Positions 26,021-35,069 of a stretch of DNA of 45,239 nt are shown here, piece by piece. The notes beneath the pieces are model-generated. The model was given only the letters and a program-made list of their open reading frames with translations, did not search any database and was not told the DNA's origin. Position numbers and translations under genes: made by a program. Every line of letters begins with the position of its first letter. The first letter of the stretch is position 1. The DNA is from an uncultured Pelagibacteraceae bacterium (GTDB taxonomy: Bacteria; Pseudomonadota; Alphaproteobacteria; Pelagibacterales; Pelagibacteraceae): assembly GCA_902619925.1 (NCBI GenBank), contig CACNFY010000009.1, positions 1-45,239 on the forward strand. Direction: 5' to 3'.

Positions 26021-28417
26021 ATGGAATTTAAAAAAATTCAGCTAAATGGATTTAAATCTTTTGCTGAAAAAACGATTTTTCTAATCGAGGATGGTCTAAC
26101 GGGTATAGTAGGTCCAAATGGATGTGGCAAATCAAATATTGTAGAATCTTTAAGGTGGTGTATGGGCGAAACTTCAGCCAAAAGTATGAGAGGTTCAGGA
26201 ATGGAAGACGTAATTTTTTCAGGAACCTCAAATAAACCATCTAAAAATATCGCAGAAGTGTCATTAAATTTATCTAATGAAAACAAAGAAGGTCCTTTAC
26301 AATTTAAAGATACCAATGAAATAGAGATAAGAAGAAAAATTGAAAAGGATAAAGGTTCAAAATTTTATATTAATGATAAAGAAGTAAGAGCTAAAGACGC
26401 TCAAATGTTTTTTGCTGATTTATCAACTGGAGCCCACTCTCCTTCATTAATTAGTCAAGGACGAATAGGTGCATTGGTAACTGCAAAACCCTCAGATAGA
26501 AGAGCAATTCTTGAGGAAGCAGCAGGCATAGCTGGTCTGCACGTCAGACGTCATGAGGCTGAGTTAAGATTGAATGCAGCGGAAAATAATCTTAAAAGAG
26601 CTGATGAGCTTAGAAGACAACAAGAAAAACAATTATCAAACTTACAAAAACAAGCTGAAGAAGCTCAAAAATATAAGTTTATTTCTGAAGAAATAAAAAA
26701 AATAGAGGCAGGATTATATTTTTTAAAATTAAAAGAAATCGATGGAGAAATAAAATTAGAAAATGAAATAAATATCGATGCAGAAAAAGAAGTTGATAAT
26801 ATTAATCATAAAGTTATGGAAATTGAAAAATCTATAGATGAAAAAGTAGAAAAATTAGATCCAGTCAGAATAAAAAATATTGAAAATTTATCAAAGATTC
26901 AGCGATTAAACTTGGAGCTTAAAGGAATTGATGAAGAAAATAATAGAATAAAGGATGATATAGGTAATTTAAAACATTCTATAAGGACTATTGATGACGA
27001 CGAAGATAAAGAAAAAAGTACAGTTGTAGACGCTAATTCAAATGAAAAGAGATTAATTGAGGAAAAAAATAGTCTTGTTGATATAGATACAAAATATTTT
27101 GAGACGGAAAAAAATTCCAATTTAGATTTAGATGAAAACAAAGTTAAACTTTACAGTCAATTAGATGATGTTAAAAAATTAATTGAATCTAACAAAAATG
27201 ATGACGCTATAGTTTCTTTAGAAAATACTAAAAAATTAATAGATAATTACGCTGAAAGTTTTAGTAAAAATCAAATAATTAAAAAAGATTCGATTAAAAG
27301 AAGCGAAAGAATTAAAATAATTGAAACTGAAATAGTTAGCTGGAAAAATTTATTAATTAAATCAGAAAAAATGCTAAGCGACCTAGGAAATAGAAAATCA
27401 AAAATTGTTGAGAAATTAAGCGAACTAGAGAATCAACCACAATCTCAAGCAGAGAAAAAGGGTCAAATTTCAGAGAGCTTAAGAGTCTCAGAAAATGAAC
27501 GTAGTCAAAATGAGAACCTAATTATAGAACTTGAAAGTAGTATTAACAATTTAAGAGGTAATCTGGATACAATAAAAGAGAGTTCAATTGAGATAAGAGA
27601 AAGAAAAGCAAGCGCAAGCGCTACAATTGACGGATTAAATAAAAGACGACAGGATCTATTAGATAGAGTTTATGATGAGTTAAATATTTCTGAAAATAAT
27701 TTATTAGAATTCTCAAATTTAGAAGCACAGGAAAAATTTCCTGATGCATTGGCGCAAGAAGAACTGCTTGATGCAAAAAAGAGAGAAAGAGATAAACTTG
27801 GCTCAGTCAATTTAAGAGCTGATGAAGAAACTTTTAAGTATGAAAATGAAATTAAAAAAATGGAAAAAGATAGGCAAGATTTAGTTACGGCTATAATAAA
27901 ACTTAAAGAGAGTATTTCTGAGTTAAACCAAAAAGGTAGGGAAAGACTGTTAGAGGCTTTTGAAAAGGTTAATAGAAAGTTTAATGACGTTTACACTAAA
28001 CTTTTTAATGGGGGTAACGCAAAACTAGAACTGGTAGACTCTGATGATCCATTGGATGCTGGTTTAGAAATGCTTGTAAGTCCTCCAGGAAAAAGACTTC
28101 AATCAATAACATTACTGTCTGGTGGAGAACAAGCTTTGACTGCCTTATCCTTAATATTTGCAGTTTTTCTAACTAACCCTTCTCCTATATGTGTACTAGA
28201 TGAAGTGGACGCCCCTCTTGATGATGCAAATGTAACAAGGTTTTGTAACCTCCTTGAAGAGTTAACAAAAATTACAAATACCAAATTTATAATAGTAACT
28301 CATCACGCTTTAACTATGTCAAAAATGGATAGATTATATGGGGTAACAATGCCTGAAAAAGGAATAAGTCAACTAGTTGCTGTTGACTTGCAAAAAGCCG
28401 AAAGTATGGTCGCATGA
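26021..28417 (+). CDS. smc: Chromosome segregation protein SMC, short form without a visible hinge
   Basis: The two ATPase head halves are those of a bacterial SMC. The N-terminal head has Walker A GPNGCGKS (31-38) and the block SLISQGRIGALVTAKPSDRR. The C-terminal head has LGSVNLRADEE (near 592), the ABC signature LLSGGEQALTAL (near 699) and Walker B CVLDEVDAPLDDANV (near 723), with a final switch histidine in IIVTHHALTMS. Bacterial SMCs are usually about 1,100-1,200 aa; this one is 798. Only about 420 residues separate the heads. They are charged and coiled-coil-like, with no glycine at all between 316 and 455, so the globular hinge domain is not recognisable. The gene sits in the conserved mutY-DUF721-dsbA-smc order and abuts atpI. 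Confidence 0.93.
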   Translation: MEFKKIQLNGFKSFAEKTIFLIEDGLTGIVGPNGCGKSNIVESLRWCMGETSAKSMRGSGMEDVIFSGTSNKPSKNIAEVSLNLSNENKEGPLQFKDTNEIEIRRKIEKDKGSKFYINDKEVRAKDAQMFFADLSTGAHSPSLISQGRIGALVTAKPSDRRAILEEAAGIAGLHVRRHEAELRLNAAENNLKRADELRRQQEKQLSNLQKQAEEAQKYKFISEEIKKIEAGLYFLKLKEIDGEIKLENEINIDAEKEVDNINHKVMEIEKSIDEKVEKLDPVRIKNIENLSKIQRLNLELKGIDEENNRIKDDIGNLKHSIRTIDDDEDKEKSTVVDANSNEKRLIEEKNSLVDIDTKYFETEKNSNLDLDENKVKLYSQLDDVKKLIESNKNDDAIVSLENTKKLIDNYAESFSKNQIIKKDSIKRSERIKIIETEIVSWKNLLIKSEKMLSDLGNRKSKIVEKLSELENQPQSQAEKKGQISESLRVSENERSQNENLIIELESSINNLRGNLDTIKESSIEIRERKASASATIDGLNKRRQDLLDRVYDELNISENNLLEFSNLEAQEKFPDALAQEELLDAKKRERDKLGSVNLRADEETFKYENEIKKMEKDRQDLVTAIIKLKESISELNQKGRERLLEAFEKVNRKFNDVYTKLFNGGNAKLELVDSDDPLDAGLEMLVSPPGKRLQSITLLSGGEQALTALSLIFAVFLTNPSPICVLDEVDAPLDDANVTRFCNLLEELTKITNTKFIIVTHHALTMSKMDRLYGVTMPEKGISQLVAVDLQKAESMVA

Positions 28418-28418
28418 C

Positions 28419-28694
28419 ATGTCTGATGATCCATTTAAAACTCGCCTAAAAATTGCAAAAGATAAAGCTAAAAACAAATACAGTATTAGAAAAAGAGAAC
28501 CAAACTCAAATATTGGCCAAGCATTTAAATTAAGCACCGAACTTGTATCAGCAGTTGTAGTTGGGACAATTATTGGGTTTATTTTAGACAAATGGTTTGG
28601 TACTAAACCTTGGTTAATTATAGTATTTTTTTTTGTAGGGGTGATTGCAGGAATAATGAATGTAGTCAAATCTGCTAAGAAATTACAGAAATAA
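28419..28694 (+). CDS. atpI: ATP synthase protein I (AtpI)
   Basis: A small 91-aa membrane protein typical of AtpI, which assists c-ring assembly in the F0 sector. A positively charged N-terminus (FKTRLKIAKDKAKNK) is followed by two helices, LSTELVSAVVVGTIIGFILDKWF and PWLIIVFFFVGVIAGIMNVV, with the family GFxLDxxFGTxPW linker. I chose ATG 28419, one base after the smc stop; an upstream frame inside smc would add 14 residues. It starts the F0 gene set. Confidence 0.9.
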   Translation: MSDDPFKTRLKIAKDKAKNKYSIRKREPNSNIGQAFKLSTELVSAVVVGTIIGFILDKWFGTKPWLIIVFFFVGVIAGIMNVVKSAKKLQK

Positions 28695-28700
28695 AAAATT

Positions 28701-29435
28701 ATGGCAGCAAATCCAATGTATCAATTCAATGTTTACAGGATTGGTCCAGAAATCAAAATAGGTGATGTAGATTTATCATTTACGAATGCAAGTTTATTTA
28801 TGGTGATAAGTTCGTTTGTAATTTTGTTGATATTTAATCTAGGTGCAAAAAAAAACAGACTAGTTCCAAACAAAATTCAATTATTGTCTGAGTTGAGTTA
28901 CTCTTTTGTTTCTAAAATGATAAGTGATACTGCTGGTACAAAAGCAAAACCTTATTTTTCATTTATTTTTTCATTATTTATGTTTGTTTTATTTTGTAAC
29001 ATGTTAGGCATGATTCCATATTCATTTACAGTTACAAGTCACATAATTGTGACTTTTGTATTAGCTGCTTTTATATTTGTTGGGGTTACAATAATCGGGT
29101 TTATTAAACATGGTTTTGGCTATTTGAAATTATTTGTACCAAGCGGAGTGCCTATGGTTCTTTTACCTCTAATAGTTATTATAGAGATAATCTCATATTT
29201 GAGTAGGCCAATTAGTTTATCTGTGAGACTTTTTGCAAATATGATGGCAGGGCATACGATGATGAAAGTATTTGGGGGTTTTGTGGTTAGCTTAGGTATA
29301 GTTGGAGGTTGGCTACCTCTAGGATTTTCAGTTGCATTAACTGGCTTAGAAATATTAGTTGCGTTTCTACAAGCTTATGTTTTTGCAATTTTAACATGCA
29401 TCTATTTAAATGATGCATTAAATTTACACCATTAA
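28701..29435 (+). CDS. atpB: ATP synthase F0 subunit a
   Basis: The stator channel subunit of F0, 244 aa with about six membrane helices. The essential arginine lies in ISLSVRLFANMMAGHTMM (about residue 176), and the proton half-channel helices follow (LEILVAFLQAYVFAILTCIYLNDALNLHH). It is 6 nt after atpI and 17 nt before atpE. F0 genes apart from F1 genes is the normal alphaproteobacterial arrangement, and no F1 gene is present here. Confidence 0.97.
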   Translation: MAANPMYQFNVYRIGPEIKIGDVDLSFTNASLFMVISSFVILLIFNLGAKKNRLVPNKIQLLSELSYSFVSKMISDTAGTKAKPYFSFIFSLFMFVLFCNMLGMIPYSFTVTSHIIVTFVLAAFIFVGVTIIGFIKHGFGYLKLFVPSGVPMVLLPLIVIIEIISYLSRPISLSVRLFANMMAGHTMMKVFGGFVVSLGIVGGWLPLGFSVALTGLEILVAFLQAYVFAILTCIYLNDALNLHH

Positions 29436-29440
29436 CTTAA

Positions 29441-29447
29441 AAGGAGG
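29441..29447 (+). promoter_or_regulatory. Strong Shine-Dalgarno for atpE
   Basis: AAGGAGG at 29441-29447 lies 5 nt before the atpE ATG at 29453. It is a full match to the 16S anti-Shine-Dalgarno core, whereas most genes in this window lack a recognisable site. The c subunit is needed in about ten copies per enzyme, so boosted translation within a polycistronic message makes sense. Confidence 0.8.
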
Positions 29448-29452
29448 ACATA

Positions 29453-29680
29453 ATGGAGTTAGAAGCAGCAAAGATGATTGGAGCAGGCCTAGCGGCTATT
29501 GCTCTTGCAGGTGCAGGGGTTGGTATAGGAATTATATTTGGTAATTACTTATCTGGAGCTATGAGAAATCCATCTGCCGCACAAAAACAATTTCCAAATC
29601 TTTTACTAGGTTTTGCTTTAGCAGAAGCTACAGGACTTTTTGGACTAGTTGTAGCCTTAATTATACTTTTTGCATTTTAA
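29453..29680 (+). CDS. atpE: ATP synthase F0 subunit c
   Basis: The 75-aa proteolipid forming the rotating c-ring. It has two hydrophobic helices joined by the polar loop ARG-NP-type AMRNPSA (36-42), with glycine-rich packing motifs in helix 1 (AGAGVGIGIIFG). The ion-binding carboxylate is Glu58 in ALAEATGLF. The absence of an additional polar sodium-ligand pattern suggests proton coupling, though this is an inference. It has a strong ribosome binding site and lies between atpB and the b-type subunits. Confidence 0.97.
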   Translation: MELEAAKMIGAGLAAIALAGAGVGIGIIFGNYLSGAMRNPSAAQKQFPNLLLGFALAEATGLFGLVVALIILFAF

Positions 29681-29683
29681 TTA

Positions 29684-30268
29684 ATGTTTAAAAAAGTAAC
29701 TTTAATTATTTTGGTTGCAGCAACAATAACTTCTTCAAAAGTTATTGGTGCTGAGAGTGGAGGTATGCCACAACTTGACCCAGAATTTTGGATTTCACAA
29801 ATATTTTGGTTAGTTTTAACATTTGGGCTTTTATACATAATTTTATCCAAATTTATATTACCAGGTATAAGTAAAAATTTAGAGAATAGAAAATCTCAGA
29901 TTGTTGAAAATATAGAAACTGCTGATAAGCAAAGATTAGAAAGTGAAAAATTAAATAAAGAATATGAAAAAGTTATTTTAGATAGCAAGTTAAAAGCAAA
30001 AACAATAATAAATAATGCAAAAAAAAAATTAATCAATGATATTAACAAAAAGCAAGAGTTATTGCAGAATGAAATAGATAAAGAAATAAAATCTGCAGAG
30101 AAAGAGATAAAGATTTTGATAGATGAATCTCCAGCTAAAATAAATCAAATAGCAATAGATACTTCCTCAGATTTATTGAAGCAATTAATTGGGGCTGAAG
30201 TTAATAAAAGTAATATTTCAGCTATTGTAGAAGATTTATCTCGTAAAAGAAATGGACAAGTATCATGA
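29684..30268 (+). CDS. atpF': ATP synthase F0 subunit b'
   Basis: The first of two b-type stator subunits, 194 aa. A hydrophobic N-terminus (about 3-23) resembles a signal sequence, followed by FWISQIFWLVLTFGLLYIIL, the membrane helix, and then a long charged coiled coil. The pattern PQLDPEFWISQIFWLVLTF is typical for alphaproteobacterial b' proteins. Two different b subunits (b and b') forming a heterodimer are usual in this class. It overlaps atpF by 4 nt. Confidence 0.93.
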   Translation: MFKKVTLIILVAATITSSKVIGAESGGMPQLDPEFWISQIFWLVLTFGLLYIILSKFILPGISKNLENRKSQIVENIETADKQRLESEKLNKEYEKVILDSKLKAKTIINNAKKKLINDINKKQELLQNEIDKEIKSAEKEIKILIDESPAKINQIAIDTSSDLLKQLIGAEVNKSNISAIVEDLSRKRNGQVS

Positions 30269-30762
30269 CATTTGACTCAACTTTTTGGGTAGCAATTTCT
30301 TTCATTATTTTTTTTGGAGTTTTAGTTTATTTTAAAATTCCACAAAAGGTGAATGATCTATTGACCAAAATGATAAGCGATATCAAAAATGAAATCGATG
30401 AAAGTGAAAAACTTAGAACAGAGTCAAAAAATTTATTGGATAAATCTAAAGTTAAATTAGAGAGTGCAAATAAAGAAAGTGAAAAGATACTGGAGCAAGC
30501 AAAAAAAGAGTCCGAAATACTAATAATAGAAATGAATGATAAATTTCACAAATCATCTGAAAATAAAAAAATTCTTTCACAAAATAAAATTAATCAAATG
30601 AAAGAGGCTACGATAAAAGAAATAAAAAATAACGCAGTAAAAATAGCTATAGACTCTGTAAGAAAAGTCATATCAGGATCAGTAGATAAATCAAAATTAG
30701 AAGCACTATTTGAAAAAAATCTAAATGATACCAAAGAAGAATTAAAAAAAATAAATTCTTAG
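30265..30762 (+). CDS. atpF: ATP synthase F0 subunit b
   Basis: The second b-type stator subunit, 165 aa. The membrane helix is near residues 5-24 (STFWVAISFIIFFGVLVYFK), followed by a long amphipathic coiled coil rich in Lys and Glu that reaches to F1. The first residues are typical of b rather than b', which lies directly upstream. It is the last gene of the run that starts with DUF721 at 24959; the next gene crtI follows after 45 nt. Confidence 0.93.
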   Translation: MTFDSTFWVAISFIIFFGVLVYFKIPQKVNDLLTKMISDIKNEIDESEKLRTESKNLLDKSKVKLESANKESEKILEQAKKESEILIIEMNDKFHKSSENKKILSQNKINQMKEATIKEIKNNAVKIAIDSVRKVISGSVDKSKLEALFEKNLNDTKEELKKINS

Positions 30763-30807
30763 TAACTAATTTCGTTACATTTTAAAATAATAATATAAAA
30801 TCACATT

Positions 30808-32262
30808 ATGAAAACTGTAGTAATAGGTTCAGGTTTTGGTGGTATAGCTGCTGCTCTAAGAATGAGAGCCAAGGGTCACGATGTTACTTTATTAGAAAAA
30901 CACGATGATCTAGGTGGTAGAGCTAGAGTATTTGAGAGAAATGGATTTAAATTTGATGGTGGACCTACCGTGATTACAGCTCCGTATTTAATTTATGAAT
31001 TATTTGAAATATTTAATAAAAATCCCTCGGATTATATAAGCATTAAACCTCTAGATATCTGGTACAGATTTGTTTTTGAAGATGGATTTAGTTTTGATTA
31101 TTCGGGAGACGAAAATTCTATGAAAGAACAAATAGAAAAAATAAATAAAAAAGATGTAAATGGATATATCAAGTTAGTGGAATTTACAAAAAAAATATTT
31201 AACAAAGGTTTTACTGAACTGTCAGATGTTCCATTTGACAAGCCAATATTTATGATGAAACAATTGCCTGCATTATTAAACTTAAAAAGTTATAAATCAG
31301 TTTACTCTTTGGTCTCTTCATACATTGAGAATGAAAAATTAAGGCGAATATTAAGCATGCATCCACTTCTAGTTGGAGGAAATCCTTTTACAACTACTTC
31401 GATTTACGGTCTTATTCTTTATTTAGAAAAAAAATGGGGGATCCATTATTCCATGGGTGGTACAGGTGCAATAATAAAAGGTTTAGAAAAATTGATGGTA
31501 GAAGAAAAAATTGAAATTAAAAAAAATTCTGAAGCTACGAAATTTTTTACAGAAAATGGCAAAATTAATTCATTAGAAATAAATAATTCAAATAAAATAT
31601 ATGTTGATAATGTTATATGCAATGCTGATCCTCCCAATGTGTATGATCAATTAGTTAATAGTAAGAAGAATTCATTATTTGACTGGAAAAGAAAAAGAAT
31701 GGATTACTCGATGGGTTTATTTGTTTATTATTTTGGAACCAAAAAAATTTATAAAAACATTGCACATCATACAATTAAATTTGGTAACAAGTATGAAGAA
31801 CACCTAAAGGATATTTTTGACAAAAAAAAATTAAATAATGATATAAGCTATTATCTTCATAGACCTACTGCTACTGATAGATCTATGGCTCCTGTAGGTA
31901 ACGACTGCTTTTACGTCTTAGTTCCTGTACCTAATAATCAATCAGGAATAAATTGGACAATTGAAGGTGAAAAAATGAAGAATCTTGTAATAGAAAAAAT
32001 GCAACGTCAATTATTACCAGATTTGAAGGAGAACATTGTAGAAGATTTTTATTTGACACCAGATTATTTTGAAAAGGAATTAAATACTAAATATGGATCT
32101 GGCTTTTCTATTCAACCAAAATTTAGTCAATCAGCATATTTTAGATTTCATAATAAATCAGAAATATGTAAAGGATTATATTTCGTAGGAGCCGGTACTC
32201 ATCCAGGTGCTGGAGTCCCTGGTGTTCTTTCTTCTGCGAAAGTGTTAGATAAAATTATTTAA
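30808..32262 (+). CDS. crtI: Phytoene desaturase
   Basis: A 484-aa CrtI-type flavoprotein that converts phytoene to lycopene. The N-terminal dinucleotide motif is VIGSGFGGIAAALRMRAKGH with the downstream EKHDDLGGRARVF, then GFKFDGGPTVITAP. The C-terminal signature is GLYFVGAGTHPGAGVPGVL. It begins the carotenoid cassette and overlaps crtB by one base (TAATG). The 45-nt upstream gap contains a TATAAA (30794-30799) but no well-spaced -35, so its promoter is uncertain. GGPP synthase (crtE) is not in this window. Confidence 0.96.
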   Translation: MKTVVIGSGFGGIAAALRMRAKGHDVTLLEKHDDLGGRARVFERNGFKFDGGPTVITAPYLIYELFEIFNKNPSDYISIKPLDIWYRFVFEDGFSFDYSGDENSMKEQIEKINKKDVNGYIKLVEFTKKIFNKGFTELSDVPFDKPIFMMKQLPALLNLKSYKSVYSLVSSYIENEKLRRILSMHPLLVGGNPFTTTSIYGLILYLEKKWGIHYSMGGTGAIIKGLEKLMVEEKIEIKKNSEATKFFTENGKINSLEINNSNKIYVDNVICNADPPNVYDQLVNSKKNSLFDWKRKRMDYSMGLFVYYFGTKKIYKNIAHHTIKFGNKYEEHLKDIFDKKKLNNDISYYLHRPTATDRSMAPVGNDCFYVLVPVPNNQSGINWTIEGEKMKNLVIEKMQRQLLPDLKENIVEDFYLTPDYFEKELNTKYGSGFSIQPKFSQSAYFRFHNKSEICKGLYFVGAGTHPGAGVPGVLSSAKVLDKII

Positions 32263-33110
32263 TGTCACAAAATTACTTATCAATTTATGCAAAATCATTT
32301 AACTGGGCGGGCTTTTTTTTGCCAAGAGTAAAATACAGTAATTGTTCTGCTTTGTACGATTTTTGTAGGACAGTAGATAATATTGCAGATGATAATAACA
32401 ATTTAGATATAAAAAGAAAAAATTTATTAATATTTAAAAAAAGATTTTTTGAGAAAGATTTTAATTCAAGCAAAATAAAAAAAATGTGGAGGATAATAGA
32501 TGAATTTTCTATATCTACTAAAATTATAGATGACCTATTTGATGGTGTTGAATCTGATTTAAAAGATAAAGTCCAATTAAATAGTAGAAAAGATCTATTA
32601 ATTTATTCATATAGAGTTGCAGGAACTGTTGGGTTAATGATGGCAAAAATATTAAAAGTTAAATCAGAGGAAGCACTAAAAGCAGCAATTGATTTAGGAA
32701 TCGCTATGCAACTTACAAACATAGCCAGAGATGTAATTGAGGACGAAAAACTTAATAGAAAATATATTGATTGTGATTTTGAGAAAATAAAAGATACGCT
32801 AAAATTGGCAGATTTATTTTATAATAGTTGTTTTAAATCAATAAGAGAAATACCTATATCGAGTAGATTTGCAATTTTAGTCGCTAGAAGAGTTTATAGG
32901 CAAATTGGAAATGAAATAAAAAAAAAGAGGGATTTAGATGAATACAAAAATTCTGGGAAAATATTTGTGACAAATTTTGGTAAAGTTAAACAAACATTGT
33001 TAAGTGTTTACGATTTTATATTATTATTTTTTTTAAAATCGACTGCTTATAAAATTAATTTAAGTCATGATGAGATTAAGAAGGAAATTAAATTAAATGA
33101 AAGATTTTGA
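32262..33110 (+). CDS. crtB: Phytoene synthase
   Basis: A squalene/phytoene synthase family protein of 282 aa that joins two GGPP molecules to phytoene. The two aspartate-rich magnesium sites are seen as YDFCRTVDNIADD in the N-terminal half and NIARDVIEDEKLNRKYID in the second half. The N-terminus SKSFNWAGFFLP-like block is also typical. It overlaps crtI and crtY at its ends (1 and 14 nt), so the cassette is translationally coupled. Confidence 0.95.
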   Translation: MSQNYLSIYAKSFNWAGFFLPRVKYSNCSALYDFCRTVDNIADDNNNLDIKRKNLLIFKKRFFEKDFNSSKIKKMWRIIDEFSISTKIIDDLFDGVESDLKDKVQLNSRKDLLIYSYRVAGTVGLMMAKILKVKSEEALKAAIDLGIAMQLTNIARDVIEDEKLNRKYIDCDFEKIKDTLKLADLFYNSCFKSIREIPISSRFAILVARRVYRQIGNEIKKKRDLDEYKNSGKIFVTNFGKVKQTLLSVYDFILLFFLKSTAYKINLSHDEIKKEIKLNERF

Positions 33111-34161
33111 CTATATTATTATTGGGGGTGGTTGTGCAGGTTTATCTTTAGCTTATGAATTAGAAATAAAAAAAAAACTTAAAAATAAAACTTTGGCTAT
33201 AATTGACAATCGAACAAACTATAATAGAGACAAAACATGGTCATTTTGGAAGGTTAATCCCCATAACTTTGATGACTGTGTTATTAAAAATTGGAAAGAT
33301 TTTTCTATTAATATCCCAAATAAAACGAATTATGTTAGTTGCGCCAGAACACCGTATCAGTCAATTAACAGCGGGCTTTTTTATAAAAAAATATTTAATA
33401 GGTTGGAAAAAAATCAAAATATTAAATTTTTAAAAACAATAAATGACATAAATGTAAGTAAATCGTTGATATTTAATAGTTTACACAACATTAAACCAAA
33501 CAAAAAAGATCTTTGGCAACATTTTGCTGGCTTTGAAATTGAAGTAGAAAAAAAAAATCTTGATAGTGAAATTATGAATTTAATGGATTTTGATTGTGAA
33601 CAAAAAAATAGTGTCCATTTCTTTTATACGCTGCCTTATTCTAAAAGCAGAGCACTTGTAGAGACAACTTGGTTGTCAAACATGATGGATGAAACCGAAA
33701 AAAACTATGAAGATCAACTTAGAAACTATATAGAAAAAAATTTAAATATAAAAAATTATAAAATTTTGTATGAGGAACAGGGTAAAATACCTTTATTTCA
33801 TCCAACGACAGTAAAGAATAATAATGAAATATCTATTGGAACCGCTGGAGGTATGACCAGATTAAGCACGGGTTACACTTTTTTAAATATTCAAGAACAT
33901 AGTAAATATATTTGTAATAATTTAGAAAAAATAAATAAAGTAAAAAAATTTGAGATTAAAAAAAAATATAAATTTCTAGACAAAATATTCTTAAAAGTTT
34001 TATCAAAACACCCTCAGCGAATGCCTGAAATTTTTTATGATATGTTTACTGCTAATAATGAAAAAGTAATAAATTTCTTATCCAATAAGAGTAGTGTGTT
34101 AGAAGATATTAGTATAATTTTAAAAATGCCTAAATTACTTTTTTTAAGAGAATTAATTTAA
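33097..34161 (+). CDS. crtY: Lycopene beta-cyclase (CrtY type)
   Basis: A 354-aa flavoprotein of the CrtY/CrtL group that cyclises lycopene to beta-carotene. It has the N-terminal motif IIGGGCAGLSLAYEL, the family block NRDKTWSFW, the substrate-region FYTLPYSKSRALVETTWLS and the GTAGGMTRLSTGYTF block near the C-terminal part. The end is short, with helical RMPEIFYDMFTANNEKVINFLSNKS. It overlaps crtB by 14 nt and precedes blh by 5 nt. Confidence 0.93.
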   Translation: MKDFDYIIIGGGCAGLSLAYELEIKKKLKNKTLAIIDNRTNYNRDKTWSFWKVNPHNFDDCVIKNWKDFSINIPNKTNYVSCARTPYQSINSGLFYKKIFNRLEKNQNIKFLKTINDINVSKSLIFNSLHNIKPNKKDLWQHFAGFEIEVEKKNLDSEIMNLMDFDCEQKNSVHFFYTLPYSKSRALVETTWLSNMMDETEKNYEDQLRNYIEKNLNIKNYKILYEEQGKIPLFHPTTVKNNNEISIGTAGGMTRLSTGYTFLNIQEHSKYICNNLEKINKVKKFEIKKKYKFLDKIFLKVLSKHPQRMPEIFYDMFTANNEKVINFLSNKSSVLEDISIILKMPKLLFLRELI

Positions 34162-34166
34162 AAAAA

Positions 34167-35069
34167 ATGTCAAAAAAGATAGACTTTATCCATTCATTAA
34201 TTTTTTTTAATTTTTGTATTATGTTGTCTGCTATTACTTTCATTCAAAATCAAAACTTTTTAATCTTATGTTTATTCTTAATTATGTCATTGGGGATATC
34301 ACATGGGTCTTTAGATAATTTAAAAGGTAAAAAATTATTAAAGATTTATAAAATAAAACAAATAGAAAAATTTTATTTTTCTTATATTTGTTTATCAATT
34401 TTTATAATTTTGTTATGGATATTATTGCCAGCATTTTTATTTGTAATTTTTCTTTTAATTGCAAGTTACCATTTTGGAAAAGAAGATACAGTTTATAAAT
34501 CAGAAATCATAGGGTTTAAAAAAGATATACTGTTTCTTATAAAAGGCTCTTTAGTTATCACTGCTCCACTGTTTTTTAATTATGACAAAACGAATGAAAT
34601 ATTTTTAATACTAAATTTTAATTTGTTTTCAGAATTTATGATTTCTAAAGAAATTTTGTTTCTTTTAATTTTTTTAAGTTTCTTGTCAGGATTGACTTTA
34701 TCTAATTTTAAAAATATTGATGATAGTACACTATCAATTATGGATTTTTCATCTATTATATTAATAAATTACTTTCTTAATCCAATATTGGCATTTACAA
34801 TTTATTTTTGTTTTTTACACTCAATTAGACATAGTCTAACGCTTATATTTGAATTAGATAAAAATTTTAGCACAGGATTTTCAAAATTTTTAAAAAAAGC
34901 TTTGCCACTTACATTGATAACAGCTGTACTATATTTGGCATCTATTTACAGTCTTAATAACTTTTTTGAATTAAATAATGCCATATATAAAGTAATTTTT
35001 ATTGGATTGGCGTCATTAACATTTCCACATATATTACTTGAGTATTTAATCGAGAAAAATGAAAAATAG
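34167..35069 (+). CDS. blh: Beta-carotene 15,15'-dioxygenase (Brp/Blh family)
   Basis: A polytopic membrane protein of 300 aa that cleaves beta-carotene into two retinal molecules. The iron-binding histidines of the Blh family are in place: SLGISHGSLDNL, LIASYHFGKEDT, FCFLHSIRHSLTLIFEL and LTFPHILLEYL. Retinal is the chromophore of proteorhodopsin, so its presence predicts a rhodopsin gene elsewhere in the genome; none is in the window. It overlaps the small ORF at 35059 by 11 nt. Confidence 0.93.
   Translation: MSKKIDFIHSLIFFNFCIMLSAITFIQNQNFLILCLFLIMSLGISHGSLDNLKGKKLLKIYKIKQIEKFYFSYICLSIFIILLWILLPAFLFVIFLLIASYHFGKEDTVYKSEIIGFKKDILFLIKGSLVITAPLFFNYDKTNEIFLILNFNLFSEFMISKEILFLLIFLSFLSGLTLSNFKNIDDSTLSIMDFSSIILINYFLNPILAFTIYFCFLHSIRHSLTLIFELDKNFSTGFSKFLKKALPLTLITAVLYLASIYSLNNFFELNNAIYKVIFIGLASLTFPHILLEYLIEKNEK

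Noticed and set aside
30774..30799. Promoter directly upstream of crtI
   Set aside because: GTTACA and TATAAA are present but only 14 nt apart, outside the workable spacer range; not listed as a feature.
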